Made by a program: the position numbers and the translations under genes. This document shows, piece after piece, positions 50,918-61,575 of a DNA stretch of 64,000 bases. Positions within the stretch are counted from its first letter, which is position 1; each line of letters starts with the position of its first letter. The notes below the pieces were generated by a model. That model was not told the origin of the DNA and made no database searches. It saw only the letters and a list, made by a program, of their open reading frames with translations. Source of the stretch: Kangiella sp. HZ709 (GTDB lineage Bacteria; Pseudomonadota; Gammaproteobacteria; Enterobacterales; Kangiellaceae); contig NZ_WKJC01000001.1 of the NCBI RefSeq assembly GCF_009674675.1, forward strand, positions 1,619,031-1,683,030, read 5' to 3'.

Positions 50918-53900
50918 ATGAAGGCTCTATTGTTTTCACCCATCGTGCGTGCTGCGCTAATGTTTTTGTTGCTAGTTGGTATGGGCTGGCAGAGCACTTA
51001 TTCTGTTTATGCTCAATCGGGTTCGTTGAAGGTCTTTGAGATCGAAAGCGAGCTGTCACACAGTATCATTACAGATATTATTCAAGATAATAAAGGCTAT
51101 ATTTGGGCTGGAACTGCTGCCGGGTTGAATCGTTATGATGGTCATAGTAGCCAACAATTCTTTAAACGCACTGACAATTTAAGCTCTGATGATATTAGGA
51201 TATTAGAAACAGATTCTTACGGGAATGTTTGGATTGGGACCGATAATGGGTTGAATGTTTATTGGCAAGAACAAGGCGTGTTTGAAAGTTTTTTTCATAA
51301 TCCAGCAAATCAGCAATCCATTAAAGGAAATCAGATTCTAAGTATAGCAAAAGCTTATACTGGAGACATGTGGATTGGGACTGAAAATGGAGTTTCATAT
51401 TTTCAAGCAGATACTAAGAACTTCTTACCAATAGAGTTAACCAATGCTATTGATATTCCTTTAGCGAATAAAGAAGTTTCAGCACTGATCAATACTAAAA
51501 GTCACACTTTATTAGGCACTAGTGGTGGCAAAATAGCGATTTTAAATGATAAAGGTTATTTTCAACAGATCGATAATAAGAATGTTATCGGTAACATCAA
51601 GCAATTTGCACAAAAATCCGAAACAGAAGTTTATGTTCTAAGTAATAGCGGTTTATATGTATGGAATATTTCTGAGCAAGAATTGAGTTTAGTGGATGTT
51701 GCCAGTTATGGGATTGATGAGCCGTTTCTGGAGATTAGCAGTATTATTGAGGGCAATGATAAAACCTTATGGCTTGGAACTGAGCGGAAAGGTTTGTTCC
51801 ATATAGAGCTGGATACAGTGAATAGTCATTCGTATTTTAGCCGACGAGGAAAAGATGGTCTTGAAGGTGTGGAAAGAATTAATACCCTGCTGAAAGATCG
51901 AACCGGCATTGTATGGATAGCAACAGATGCTAATCTTCATCACTTAAATCCTAACCTTATTGAGTTTGATTTCTTTTCCCATCATGGTGACAGTGACTAT
52001 AGGCTGACAGGAGACTCGGTATTTTCAGTGATGCAAGATGCTGACGGCTGGTATTGGTTTGGAACTGAATTTGATGGGTTAAATGTATTTAAGCCGGGAG
52101 TAGATGGTTTAGTTTACGCAGAAGAGATTCAATTACCTGATGTAAGTGGAAATGCAATTAATGAGATCATTGAAGGGGCTAACGGTCAGATTTGGATTTT
52201 TGCAGCGGATAGCGTTTGGACTTATGACAAAAATACTGAGGAATTCAATAAATTAAATGCCCAACAGCTGGAGCCCGCAACTTTGTATGCGGCGGAATAT
52301 TACAGAGGTGAAATTTGGATTGGTACCGATTTTGGTTTGTGGCGTTTAGATCAGCAAGGTAAGTTAAAGCAATATTTATTGGATAGGCAGCAATACAGTT
52401 TGATTAATAAAGTTGTTGCATTAGACATCGACGAAAAAAATAAAAAAATTTGGTTGGGAACGGAGCAAGGTATTGTTCAGTTTGATATAGCTACTGAAAG
52501 CTTAAAGAATCTAAATGAATTGATTAGTCCATTGCCAACAGGTATCACCGGCTCTATTTATGATGTTTATCAAGATATTCATCAGAGACTTTGGGTCGGT
52601 ACCTATCAAAATGGACTCTATAAAGTAGATTTTGCGACGCAAAAAATTTCGGTTTTAAATAATGCTACTTCAATGCTAAACAATACCGTGTACTCTATTA
52701 TGGCAGATAAAAATAATTTCTTATGGGTGGCAACTGCTAGAGGATTATTTCGTTTAGATGCAAATGAGAATAGCCTCACTCACTTTAGTTTAGCTCAAGG
52801 CCAGCCAATTCGTGATTTTAACTTAGGAGCTAAAGCACTTGATAACAAAGGTAAAGTGTTATTAGCAGGCATTAATGGCGTGATTCATTTTGATTCAAAC
52901 TCTTTCCAAAAGGATCCTTATCTGGCAATACCTATAATTACCAATATTCTAATAAATGGCGAGGTAGCCAAAGTAGGTTTGGAAGATGCACATATCAACA
53001 AAGCGATCAGTTCAACTGAAGAGTTAACTCTGTATCACGATGAAACGTCTTTATCGATTGCTTTTTCTGCTATGCATTACGCGAGTCCGAAAAACAATCG
53101 TTTTCGTTACCAACTTGAAGGTTTCGATAAAGATTGGATAGAAGTAGATGCCAACGATCGTCGGGCAGTATATGGAAAGTTAGAACCTTCTGATTATCAA
53201 TTTAAATTATTAGCTTCGAATAAGGATGGTGTTTGGAATAAAGAACCAAGGTTGCTGAACATCAAAGTTTTGCCTTCACCTTACTTTTCTAATTTTGCCC
53301 TATTGTTTTATACCATTTTATCCTTATTAGCCATGCTAACGATTTTCGCATTGTATCAAACTAGGGCAAAGGAGAAGAAGGCAGCTAGTCAGAAACTCGC
53401 TGAATCAGAGGAACGGTTAAAGTTGTCGTTGTGGGGAAGTGGTGATGAGTTGTGGGATTGGAATATTCAATCAGGAGAATTATTTTTATCCAATGAGTGG
53501 AACATGGATTTCCCACGCGACGGTATGCGCAGTGGCTATACAGAAAGTAATTCGAATATTCATCCCAATGATTTACCGTTTGTAAAACGGGCTCTTCAAG
53601 CGCACATCAATGGCAAGTCAGGGCACTTTGAAAGCACTTACCGCATTAGCGATGAAAAAGGCAAATGGCTCTGGGTGTTAGATCAGGGGAAAATTGTAGA
53701 GTCCGACGGTAATCGAGCAGTCCGGATGGCTGGCACACTTAAGAATGTTTCTGATTTAAAAGAAGCTGAGCAGAAACTTAGCATTATTGTGAAATCATTT
53801 GAAAATATTTCTGACGCAGTTTGGATTTTGGATGCTGAACTAAAGTATGTGGCCATTAATCAGGCTTTTGAAACCATCACTCATTACAGTGCCGAAGAAG

Positions 53901-55489
53901 TTGTTGGCGCTCCTATGCAAGAAAGTGCGATTAAAGACATGAATGATGGCTTTTATGCGCGCTTGATGAAGTTACTGGATGAGAAAGGTAGTTGGCAAGG
54001 CGAATTAGAAGCCATAAGAAAAGATGGCAGCGTTTACCCCATTGATATTAATATTGATGTGGTGCGAGATAATGATGGGAACATTACTAACTATGTTGGG
54101 GTTTTCTCTGACATTACTTACCGTAAGATTGCCGAAAAAGAGTTACGCCGATTAGCGACTACCGATCAATTAACGGGTTTGCCTAATCGAAATACATTCC
54201 GAGCAGAAGTAGAAACTATTTTGAGTCATTCTTCTGAAGGTAAACAACATGCTTTATTGTTTGTAGATTTGGATAATTTCAAACAAGTAAATGATTCTTT
54301 AGGACACAGTGTTGGAGATGAACTTTTAATAAAAGTTGCAGAAAATCTCATTGAGGTGTTGGGTAATAGCAAAGGAACTATTGCTCGTTTAGGCGGGGAT
54401 GAATTTATAATGTTTCTTGAAGATGTAGAAGTATGGAATCAGCCAGCCGAGATTGCGCAAGCTGTATTAGATAAATTTACTCACAAGCTTGAATTGAGTG
54501 AAAGTCGAATTTTAGTGTCCCCTAGTATAGGAATTGTAATGTACCCGGAAAATGGAGCTTCGGCGGATAAATTACTGCGCAATGCCGATACAGCGATGTA
54601 TTATGCTAAGAAGAAAGGTAAAAACACTTTTCAGTTCTATACTAGGCAAATGAACGAGCAAGCAAAGTTGCGCTTAAATTTAGAAACAGAGTTAAGAGCG
54701 GCAATCGAGAAAGATGAGTTCGTGGTGTTCTACCAGCCTAAGGTGAGTTTGGCAAGCGGGAAAATTACTGGCTTTGAGGCTTTGATTCGATGGCGTAGTG
54801 AGAAACGCGGCTTGGTGATGCCAAATGAATTTATACCATTAGCGGAAGAAACGGGTTTAATCATTCCTATCAGCCAGCAGGTCATTGAAAAATCTTGTAT
54901 TCAAGTTAGGGACTGGCAAAAGCGGGGGATTTTTGATGGAAAAATGGCCATTAATCTGTCTGCGATTCAGTTTTATCATGAAAACTTATGGGAAACCGTT
55001 AAGAATGCTCTGCACTTAGCGAATGTGGATGCTAGCAGTATCGAGTTTGAAATTACTGAAGGTATGGTTATGCAAGATTTAGCCCATTCGATTCAGCAGA
55101 TGCACACCTTGAAGGATATGGGGGTATCATTAGCCTTGGATGATTTTGGTGTGGGTTATTCTTCGTTAGGTAATTTGAAAGACTTCCCTATTGATACCTT
55201 AAAGGTTGATAGGTCGTTTGTTTGGGATCTGGATGATTCTGAGCGAGACAAGAAATTAGTGGCATCGATTATCACCTTGGCGCATAACTTAGATATTAAG
55301 GTTGTGGCTGAAGGGGTGGAGACCATTAAACAGGTTCAAGCGCTTGAAGAAATGAAATGTGAAGAAATTCAAGGGTTTATCTACAGTCGTCCCTTACCAG
55401 CTTTTGAAGTAGAGAAGCTCTTAATCGACAAAGGTGCTACCTTAAGCCGAGCGTTAAAAGAGGCTCATGAAGATGAGATGAGTGATTAG
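50918..55489 (+). CDS. Two-component-type beta-propeller sensor with PAS-PAS-GGDEF-EAL output
   Basis: 1523 residues from the ATG at 50918 (ribosome site AGAGGA). Signal peptide to about 33; about fourteen propeller repeats with IWAGTAAGLNRYDG-type blades to about 700; Y_Y_Y domain about 715-780; transmembrane helix about 792-813; two PAS domains; GGDEF with the intact motif at 1159-1163; EAL with E1287-A-L. The periplasmic half is the sensor type usually attached to histidine kinases in Bacteroidetes, here joined to c-di-GMP synthesis and degradation. Both catalytic signatures look intact. Single gene, no partner. Confidence 0.92.
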   Translation: MKALLFSPIVRAALMFLLLVGMGWQSTYSVYAQSGSLKVFEIESELSHSIITDIIQDNKGYIWAGTAAGLNRYDGHSSQQFFKRTDNLSSDDIRILETDSYGNVWIGTDNGLNVYWQEQGVFESFFHNPANQQSIKGNQILSIAKAYTGDMWIGTENGVSYFQADTKNFLPIELTNAIDIPLANKEVSALINTKSHTLLGTSGGKIAILNDKGYFQQIDNKNVIGNIKQFAQKSETEVYVLSNSGLYVWNISEQELSLVDVASYGIDEPFLEISSIIEGNDKTLWLGTERKGLFHIELDTVNSHSYFSRRGKDGLEGVERINTLLKDRTGIVWIATDANLHHLNPNLIEFDFFSHHGDSDYRLTGDSVFSVMQDADGWYWFGTEFDGLNVFKPGVDGLVYAEEIQLPDVSGNAINEIIEGANGQIWIFAADSVWTYDKNTEEFNKLNAQQLEPATLYAAEYYRGEIWIGTDFGLWRLDQQGKLKQYLLDRQQYSLINKVVALDIDEKNKKIWLGTEQGIVQFDIATESLKNLNELISPLPTGITGSIYDVYQDIHQRLWVGTYQNGLYKVDFATQKISVLNNATSMLNNTVYSIMADKNNFLWVATARGLFRLDANENSLTHFSLAQGQPIRDFNLGAKALDNKGKVLLAGINGVIHFDSNSFQKDPYLAIPIITNILINGEVAKVGLEDAHINKAISSTEELTLYHDETSLSIAFSAMHYASPKNNRFRYQLEGFDKDWIEVDANDRRAVYGKLEPSDYQFKLLASNKDGVWNKEPRLLNIKVLPSPYFSNFALLFYTILSLLAMLTIFALYQTRAKEKKAASQKLAESEERLKLSLWGSGDELWDWNIQSGELFLSNEWNMDFPRDGMRSGYTESNSNIHPNDLPFVKRALQAHINGKSGHFESTYRISDEKGKWLWVLDQGKIVESDGNRAVRMAGTLKNVSDLKEAEQKLSIIVKSFENISDAVWILDAELKYVAINQAFETITHYSAEEVVGAPMQESAIKDMNDGFYARLMKLLDEKGSWQGELEAIRKDGSVYPIDINIDVVRDNDGNITNYVGVFSDITYRKIAEKELRRLATTDQLTGLPNRNTFRAEVETILSHSSEGKQHALLFVDLDNFKQVNDSLGHSVGDELLIKVAENLIEVLGNSKGTIARLGGDEFIMFLEDVEVWNQPAEIAQAVLDKFTHKLELSESRILVSPSIGIVMYPENGASADKLLRNADTAMYYAKKKGKNTFQFYTRQMNEQAKLRLNLETELRAAIEKDEFVVFYQPKVSLASGKITGFEALIRWRSEKRGLVMPNEFIPLAEETGLIIPISQQVIEKSCIQVRDWQKRGIFDGKMAINLSAIQFYHENLWETVKNALHLANVDASSIEFEITEGMVMQDLAHSIQQMHTLKDMGVSLALDDFGVGYSSLGNLKDFPIDTLKVDRSFVWDLDDSERDKKLVASIITLAHNLDIKVVAEGVETIKQVQALEEMKCEEIQGFIYSRPLPAFEVEKLLIDKGATLSRALKEAHEDEMSD

Positions 55490-55565
55490 TAAATAACGAG
55501 CTCGCAAGATTTAGAGTTTTCATTACCCGATAAGCGAAAAATTGTTTTAAATTTGGGCAAATCAT

Positions 55566-55594
55566 TTGCTTGGCTGTAAAGGGTTTGAGACAAT
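55566..55594 (+). promoter_or_regulatory. Promoter of the tkt-gap-pgk-fba cluster
   Basis: -35 TTGCTT (55566-55571), 17-base spacer, -10 GACAAT (55589-55594); the start codon is 38 bases downstream. Both hexamers are moderate matches. Confidence 0.5.
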
Positions 55595-55631
55595 ATGCGC
55601 CTTAAAAATACCCTATCTAATTGGAGATTCG

Positions 55632-57644
55632 ATGTCTGCATCAACGCCAAGTCGTTTTGAGATGGCAAACGCCATTCGTGCATTAAGTATGGACGCTGTG
55701 CAAAAAGCCAAGTCTGGTCACCCTGGCGCCCCAATGGGCATGGCAGATATAGCCCAAGTTCTTTGGAACGATTTCTTCAAACACAACCCAACCAATCCTA
55801 ACTGGGCTAACCGTGATCGCTTTGTGATGTCCAATGGTCATGGCTCTATGATGGTGTATTCTGTATTGCATTTGACTGGCTATGATGTGTCAATCAATGA
55901 CATCAAAAACTTCCGCCAAATTCATTCTAAAACTCCTGGGCATCCAGAATATGGTTATACTCCAGGGGTTGAGACTACTACCGGTCCATTAGGTCAAGGT
56001 ATTGCTAATGCGGTAGGCTTTGCTTTAGCTGAAAAAACTTTAGCTTCACAATTTAATCAACCCGGACATGAAGTTATTGATCATAACACTTATGTCTTTA
56101 TGGGTGATGGCTGTTTAATGGAAGGTATTTCTCACGAAGTCTGCTCTTTAGCGGGAACTTTGGGTTTAGGTAAGTTAGTTGTTTTTTGGGATGACAATGG
56201 CATCTCCATTGATGGCGAAGTTGAAGGCTGGTTCTCTGATGATACGCCGAAACGTTTTGAAGCTTACGGCTGGCAAGTTATTCCAGCAGTGGATGGCCAT
56301 GACCCTGAAGCAATCAAAGCAGCGGTAGCAGAAGCTAAAGCGGATGCAAATCGTCCGACCTTAATTTGTTGTAAAACGGTGATTGGCTTTGGTTCGCCAA
56401 ATAAAGAAGGTAAAGAAGATTGTCATGGCGCACCATTAGGTGAAGACGAAATCGTTTTAGCACGTAAAAAATTAGGTTGGACTGCGCCGGCTTTTGAAAT
56501 TCCAAATAGCATTGCCGATGCTTGGAATGCGCAAGAGCAAGGTCAAAAGTATGAAGCTGCATGGAATGAGAAGTTTGCTTCTTATCAAGCAGCGCATCCA
56601 GAATTAGCTTCAGAATTAACTCGTCGCCTTGCGGCAAAATTACCAGATACCTTTGCCACAGAAGCGCAAAAGTATATTGAAAACTTACAAGCAGAAGGTC
56701 CAACGGTTGCATCGCGCAAGGCTTCGCAAATGGCACTTAATGCTTATTCACCATTGCTACCTGAAATGGTTGGCGGCTCTGCAGATTTAGCGGGTTCAAA
56801 CTTAACGATTAGTAATACATCTAGAGGGATTGATGCAAAGGACGCATCAGGTAATTACCTTTATTATGGTGTTCGAGAGTTTGGTATGTGCGCCATTATG
56901 AATGGTATGACGCTACATGGCGGTTTAATGCCTTACGGCGGTACTTTCCTAATATTTATGGAGTACGCCAGAAATGCGGTGCGAATGGCTGCTTTGATGA
57001 AGCAACAAGCAATTTATGTGTTCACTCACGATTCGATTGGTTTAGGTGAAGATGGTCCTACCCATCAACCGGTAGAGCAATTAGCCAATATGCGCTTAAC
57101 GCCAAACTGTTCGGTGTGGCGTCCATGTGATGCAGTAGAAACTGCTGTAGCTTGGAAAGCTGCGATTGAAAATCGTAACGGACCAACGGCTTTGAGTTTA
57201 AGTCGTCAAAATTTGCAGCATCAAGATCGTAATCAAGAGCAGTTAGCAAATATTGCAAAAGGTGCTTATGTTATTAAAGATACGGTTGGCACACCGGATG
57301 CTATTTATATCGCAACTGGTTCTGAAGTTGAATTAGCAATTGAAGCTGCCAATGAAATGGCAAAACTAGACAAAAACATACGTGTGGTATCAATGCCATC
57401 GACTGATGTTTTTGATGCACAAGATGCAAGTTATAGAGAGTCAGTTTTACCAAGTGCTGTAAGCAAAAGAGTGGCGATAGAAGCTGGTATTGCTGATTAC
57501 TGGTATAAATATGTTGGTTTGAATGGTGCTGTTGTCGGTATGACGACTTTTGGTGAGTCGGCACCAGCAGGTGAGTTGTTCAAACATTTTGGTTTTACGG
57601 TTGAAAATATTACTGCTAAAACTAACGAGCTTTTTAAAGATTAG
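55632..57644 (+). CDS. tktA: Transketolase
   Basis: Thiamine-diphosphate enzyme of the pentose phosphate pathway moving two-carbon units. 670 residues from the ATG at 55632 (GGAG ribosome site); an upstream in-frame start is unsupported. [16 protein letters not shown], the ThDP motif [52 protein letters not shown] and [14 protein letters not shown] are diagnostic. First gene of tkt-gap-pgk-fba, all on one strand. Confidence 0.98.
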   Translation: MSASTPSRFEMANAIRALSMDAVQKAKSGHPGAPMGMADIAQVLWNDFFKHNPTNPNWANRDRFVMSNGHGSMMVYSVLHLTGYDVSINDIKNFRQIHSKTPGHPEYGYTPGVETTTGPLGQGIANAVGFALAEKTLASQFNQPGHEVIDHNTYVFMGDGCLMEGISHEVCSLAGTLGLGKLVVFWDDNGISIDGEVEGWFSDDTPKRFEAYGWQVIPAVDGHDPEAIKAAVAEAKADANRPTLICCKTVIGFGSPNKEGKEDCHGAPLGEDEIVLARKKLGWTAPAFEIPNSIADAWNAQEQGQKYEAAWNEKFASYQAAHPELASELTRRLAAKLPDTFATEAQKYIENLQAEGPTVASRKASQMALNAYSPLLPEMVGGSADLAGSNLTISNTSRGIDAKDASGNYLYYGVREFGMCAIMNGMTLHGGLMPYGGTFLIFMEYARNAVRMAALMKQQAIYVFTHDSIGLGEDGPTHQPVEQLANMRLTPNCSVWRPCDAVETAVAWKAAIENRNGPTALSLSRQNLQHQDRNQEQLANIAKGAYVIKDTVGTPDAIYIATGSEVELAIEAANEMAKLDKNIRVVSMPSTDVFDAQDASYRESVLPSAVSKRVAIEAGIADYWYKYVGLNGAVVGMTTFGESAPAGELFKHFGFTVENITAKTNELFKD

Positions 57645-57699
57645 AGCTAAAGATTTATCAAATTTATTTTACGAACTGTAGTATTTCGGAGATTTTAAA

Positions 57700-58701
57700 A
57701 TGACAGTTAAAGTTGCAATTAATGGTTATGGTCGTATTGGCCGCACAGCACTTCGCGCAATCTATGAGCACGGTTATCGTGATCGTATTCAAGTAGTTGC
57801 AATCAATTCATCGCACCCAGCGGAGACTACTGTACATTTAACTAAGTATGATACTACCCATGGTCGTTTCAATGCAGATGTGTCTACAGACGGCGAACAC
57901 ATGATGGTTAATGGCGACAAAATTAAATTATATGCCGAACGTAACCCGGAATTAATTCCTTGGGGTGATCAAGAAGTTGATGTGGTTTTTGAGTGTACTG
58001 GAGTATTCAAAGATCAAGCCGGTGCTGCTAAGCACTTTAAAGGCGGAGCGAAAAAAGTGTTGATCTCAGCACCAGGTGCAGCTGATGTTGATGCAACTGT
58101 AGTATTTGGTGTGAATGATGATATTTTAAAATCTGAGCACCGTGTTGTTTCTAATGCTTCTTGCACTACTAACTGTTTAGCACCGTTAGCAAAAGTATTA
58201 AACGATACAGTTGGAATCAAATCAGGTTTGGTTAACACTATTCACGCTTACACCAACGATCAAAAATTAATTGATAATCAACATAAAGACTTGCGACGCG
58301 CTCGTGCGGCAGCACAAAGCATTATTCCAACTAAAACTGGTGCAGCTAAAGCCGTTGGTTTAGTGTTACCAGAACTGAATGGTGTGATGGATGGCTTTGC
58401 GATGCGTGTTCCAACCATTAACGTATCCTGTGTTGATTTAACTTTTGAAGCAGGTCGTGATACGTCGGCAGAAGAAATTAACGAAATTGTAAAAAAAGCA
58501 GCAGATGATCATGTGCTTTGCTACAACGATGAGCCATTAGTCTCTATCGATTTTAACCACAGCCCAGCATCTTCTACTTTTGATGCAGGTCAAACACGAG
58601 TTATGAATGGTAACTTGGTTAAGGTGGTGACTTGGTATGATAATGAGTGGGGTTTTAGTAATCGCATGTTAGATGTTGCTATAAAAATGATGTCTGTTTA
58701 G
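57700..58701 (+). CDS. gap: Type I glyceraldehyde-3-phosphate dehydrogenase, GapB-like
   Basis: 333 residues. Rossmann GYGRIGR, catalytic cysteine in [63 protein letters not shown] and [12 protein letters not shown]. The residue after AIN that is normally the NAD-selecting aspartate is serine ([18 protein letters not shown]), the pattern of Bacillus GapB, so NADP use or a gluconeogenic/Calvin-type direction is likely. It sits in the tkt-X-pgk slot where many gammaproteobacteria have epd, but the catalytic-region wording is GAPDH, not erythrose-4-phosphate dehydrogenase. Confidence 0.9.
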   Translation: MTVKVAINGYGRIGRTALRAIYEHGYRDRIQVVAINSSHPAETTVHLTKYDTTHGRFNADVSTDGEHMMVNGDKIKLYAERNPELIPWGDQEVDVVFECTGVFKDQAGAAKHFKGGAKKVLISAPGAADVDATVVFGVNDDILKSEHRVVSNASCTTNCLAPLAKVLNDTVGIKSGLVNTIHAYTNDQKLIDNQHKDLRRARAAAQSIIPTKTGAAKAVGLVLPELNGVMDGFAMRVPTINVSCVDLTFEAGRDTSAEEINEIVKKAADDHVLCYNDEPLVSIDFNHSPASSTFDAGQTRVMNGNLVKVVTWYDNEWGFSNRMLDVAIKMMSV

Positions 58702-58832
58702 GTTCTTTTTCTTGTATTGCGAGAAAAATCTTTCTAACCGAGAGGGATTTATTTAGGTAATTTAAAAGGCTTTTTTCGGAAAGTCTTTTGCGTTTTAACT
58801 ATTGTAGTTTTATTGATAAAAGGTTCTAAAAC

Positions 58833-60029
58833 ATGAATGTTTTAAGAATGGCTGATTTAGATTTAAATAATAAGCGTGTGCTTATTCGTGAAGATCTAAA
58901 TGTTCCTGTTAAAGATGGAAAAATCACCAGTGATGTACGTATTCAAGCATCAATTCCGACCATTAAGTTAGCTTTAGAAAAGGGTGCTAAAGTAATGGTG
59001 ATGTCGCACCGTGGTCGTCCTACAGAAGGGGTTTTAACTGAAAAAGACTCCATGAAAATTGTAGTGGATTACTTAAACGAGCAATTAGATGTCCCTGTTC
59101 GTTTGGCTACTGAATACTTGAATGGAATTGAGGTTGAGCAGGGCGAACTAGTCGTTTTTGAAAATGTTCGCTGTAATGTTGGTGAAAAAGCTAACGATGA
59201 TCGCCTTTCAAAAATGTATGCTGATCTTTGCGATGTATTTGTGCATGATGCTTTTGGCACTGCACATAGAGCTCAAGCTTCAACTCATGGTGTAGCTAAA
59301 TTTGCTCCAGTAGCTTGTGCGGGTTTACTATTGGCAGGTGAGTTAGAGGCTTTAGGTAAAGCTTTAGATAATCCAGCGAGACCGATGGTTGCGATTGTCG
59401 GTGGTTCTAAAGTTTCTACGAAATTAACGGTATTAGAAAAACTATCAGGAATCGTTGATCAATTGATTGTCGGTGGGGGTATTGCGAATACATTTATTGC
59501 TGCTACCGATAAAAATGTTGGCAAATCATTGTATGAAGCAGACCTAATTCCTGAAGCACAACGGTTAATTGCACAGGCAAAAGCTAGTGGCGGTGAGATT
59601 CCTGTACCAGTAGACGTGGTTACTGGTAAAGAATTTTCTGAGTCAGCAGCAGCAGAAGCTAAGTCTGTTTCTGAAGTGCAAGATGATGATATGATATTTG
59701 ATATCGGGCAAGAGTCTGCAGAGTATTTGGCAAAGATTTTGGCTAATGCAAAAACTATTGTTTGGAATGGACCAGTAGGGGTTTTTGAATTTGATCAATT
59801 TGGTAAAGGTACGGAAATAATTTCCCGGGCAATTGCCGATAGTGATGCTTTTTCGATTGCTGGTGGTGGTGATACCGTTGCGGCAGTTGATAAATACGGA
59901 ATTAAAGAACAGGTCTCTTACATCTCAACTGGTGGTGGAGCATTTTTAGAATTCTTAGAAGGTAAAGAGTTACCGGCGGTGGCAATTCTTGAGCAAAGAG
60001 CTCAGGAAACTGCAAAAGAAAGCGCTTAA
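58833..60029 (+). CDS. pgk: Phosphoglycerate kinase
   Basis: 398-residue glycolytic/gluconeogenic kinase. [16 protein letters not shown] (substrate aspartate/asparagine), [56 protein letters not shown] and the nucleotide motif [14 protein letters not shown] are all present. 131 bases after gap, 33 bases before fba. Confidence 0.98.
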   Translation: MNVLRMADLDLNNKRVLIREDLNVPVKDGKITSDVRIQASIPTIKLALEKGAKVMVMSHRGRPTEGVLTEKDSMKIVVDYLNEQLDVPVRLATEYLNGIEVEQGELVVFENVRCNVGEKANDDRLSKMYADLCDVFVHDAFGTAHRAQASTHGVAKFAPVACAGLLLAGELEALGKALDNPARPMVAIVGGSKVSTKLTVLEKLSGIVDQLIVGGGIANTFIAATDKNVGKSLYEADLIPEAQRLIAQAKASGGEIPVPVDVVTGKEFSESAAAEAKSVSEVQDDDMIFDIGQESAEYLAKILANAKTIVWNGPVGVFEFDQFGKGTEIISRAIADSDAFSIAGGGDTVAAVDKYGIKEQVSYISTGGGAFLEFLEGKELPAVAILEQRAQETAKESA

Positions 60030-60062
60030 TAAAAATTATAGGATTAGGTAAAGGTAAAAGTT

Positions 60063-61127
60063 ATGGCATTAATTACATTAAGACAATTATTAGATCATGC
60101 AGCAGAGCATGGTTACGGTATTCCAGCGTTTAACGTTAATAATTTAGAGCAAATGCGTGCAGTAATGCAGGCAGCTGATGAGACGGATTCTCCGGTAATC
60201 GTTCAGGCTTCTGCCGGAGCACGCAAATACGCAGGATCGAATTTTTTACGCCATTTGATCTTAGCCGCTACCGAGGAGTTTCCGCATATTCCAGTATGTA
60301 TGCATCAAGATCATGGTGCTTCGCCGGCAATTTGTCAGCAATCGATTCAACTGGGTTTTAGTTCGGTAATGATGGATGGCTCCTTAGAGGAAGACATGAA
60401 AACACCAGCGTCTTACGAATACAATGCGCGAGTAACTAAACTGGCAACAGATATGGCGCACGCTTGCGGTGTATCAGTTGAAGGTGAGTTAGGATGCTTA
60501 GGTTCTTTAGAAACTGGCATGGCTGGTGAAGAAGATGGTTCTGGCGCTGAAGGTATTTTAACTGAAGATCAGTTACTTACAGATCCTGAAGAAGCAGCAC
60601 AGTTTGTCAAAGACACGGGAGTTGATGCGCTAGCAATTGCTATTGGTACTTCACATGGTGCATATAAATTTACGCGCCCGCCTACAGGCGATGTTTTATC
60701 AATTCAACGCATTAAAGAGATTAATAAGCGTATTCCCGATACGCATTTAGTAATGCATGGTTCTTCTTCAGTACCGCAAGATTGGCTGGCAGTCATCAAT
60801 GAATATGGCGGTGATTTAGGCGAAACCTACGGCGTACCGGTTGAAGAAATTCAAGAAGGTATTAAGTATGGAGTTCGTAAAGTTAATATCGATACGGATT
60901 TACGTTTAGCCGCAACCGGTGCTGTACGTAAATTTTTAAAGCAAAATCCAAAAGAATTTGACCCTCGTAAATATAACAAAGTTGCTCAAGATGCAATGCA
61001 ATCTATATGTAAAGCACGATATGAATCTTTTGGAACGGCGGGTAACGCTTCAAAGATTAAGCCAATTAATATGGAACAAATGGCAATAGATTATAAGGCT
61101 GGAAAATTGGATCCGAGAGTTAACTAA
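60063..61127 (+). CDS. fba: Class II fructose-bisphosphate aldolase, Calvin-cycle subtype
   Basis: 354-residue zinc aldolase. Zinc histidines in [20 protein letters not shown] and [24 protein letters not shown] and [22 protein letters not shown] are typical of the CbbA-like class IIA/B subgroup. Last gene of the cluster; ends before a very strong hairpin. Confidence 0.97.
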   Translation: MALITLRQLLDHAAEHGYGIPAFNVNNLEQMRAVMQAADETDSPVIVQASAGARKYAGSNFLRHLILAATEEFPHIPVCMHQDHGASPAICQQSIQLGFSSVMMDGSLEEDMKTPASYEYNARVTKLATDMAHACGVSVEGELGCLGSLETGMAGEEDGSGAEGILTEDQLLTDPEEAAQFVKDTGVDALAIAIGTSHGAYKFTRPPTGDVLSIQRIKEINKRIPDTHLVMHGSSSVPQDWLAVINEYGGDLGETYGVPVEEIQEGIKYGVRKVNIDTDLRLAATGAVRKFLKQNPKEFDPRKYNKVAQDAMQSICKARYESFGTAGNASKIKPINMEQMAIDYKAGKLDPRVN

Positions 61128-61140
61128 TTTACTAATAAGA

Positions 61141-61176
61141 GAATGAAAAAACCGGCATGAGCCGGTTTTTTCATTC
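61141..61176. terminator. Bidirectional terminator between fba and the lipoprotein gene
   Basis: Perfect 16-base stem, GAATGAAAAAACCGGC (61141-61156) and its complement (61161-61176), loop ATGA. The leftward gene's stop codon (61171-61173) lies inside the right arm. Confidence 0.9.
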
Positions 61177-61575
61177 AAACACATATGGACATCCGTCATA
61201 TTCATTATGTTTGTCATCCCATCGTCTAACATCATTTGCTCTCCGCCATCTTGAGTGAAAGAATTCCATTAAACAATTACCCTGTTCTACTTGCACTAGA
61301 AAAGTATCAAATTCCTCTACTTGCTCATAAGTTGGATATTGCTTTCCTTTTCCCCAAGTCAGACCTCCATTTCTTTCGGCATAGGCAAGCCAAAAGTCTT
61401 CTACTGCTAGCCACTGCTTAGTTTCGCTATTCCAAGCTTTAAGTTGCTCATCGATACTTTTAATATGGCCATCATAAATTTGATCAGTTGAATTACTATC
61501 GCTAGTTTTGCTAACGCCGCAAGCGGTTAATAAAAAAAATAATAGTATTGATAATTTACGCATAGTTTTGTCCAT
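61171..61575 (-). CDS. Small lipoprotein, unknown function
   Basis: 134 residues. Lipobox LTAC follows a hydrophobic stretch (LSILLFFLL). The mature part is acidic with several tryptophans (LKAWNSETKQWLAVEDFWLAY, FFHSRWRRANDVRRWDD) and two later cysteines. The ATG overlaps the serA stop (TAATG), or translation may begin at the ATG four codons later (61563). I recognise no family. Predicted to be envelope-located. Confidence 0.7.
   Translation of the reverse strand: MDKTMRKLSILLFFLLTACGVSKTSDSNSTDQIYDGHIKSIDEQLKAWNSETKQWLAVEDFWLAYAERNGGLTWGKGKQYPTYEQVEEFDTFLVQVEQGNCLMEFFHSRWRRANDVRRWDDKHNEYDGCPYVFE

Noticed and set aside
56335-56736. 133-codon frame opposite transketolase
   Set aside because: Overlaps a conserved enzyme fully and encodes a low-complexity hydrophobic/Leu-His-rich product with no ribosome site.
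57700-58701. Erythrose-4-phosphate dehydrogenase (epd)
   Set aside because: Position suggests epd, but [22 protein letters not shown] and [17 protein letters not shown] are GAPDH wording; Epd has IPVIKLLDD- and MHDQQ-type segments.
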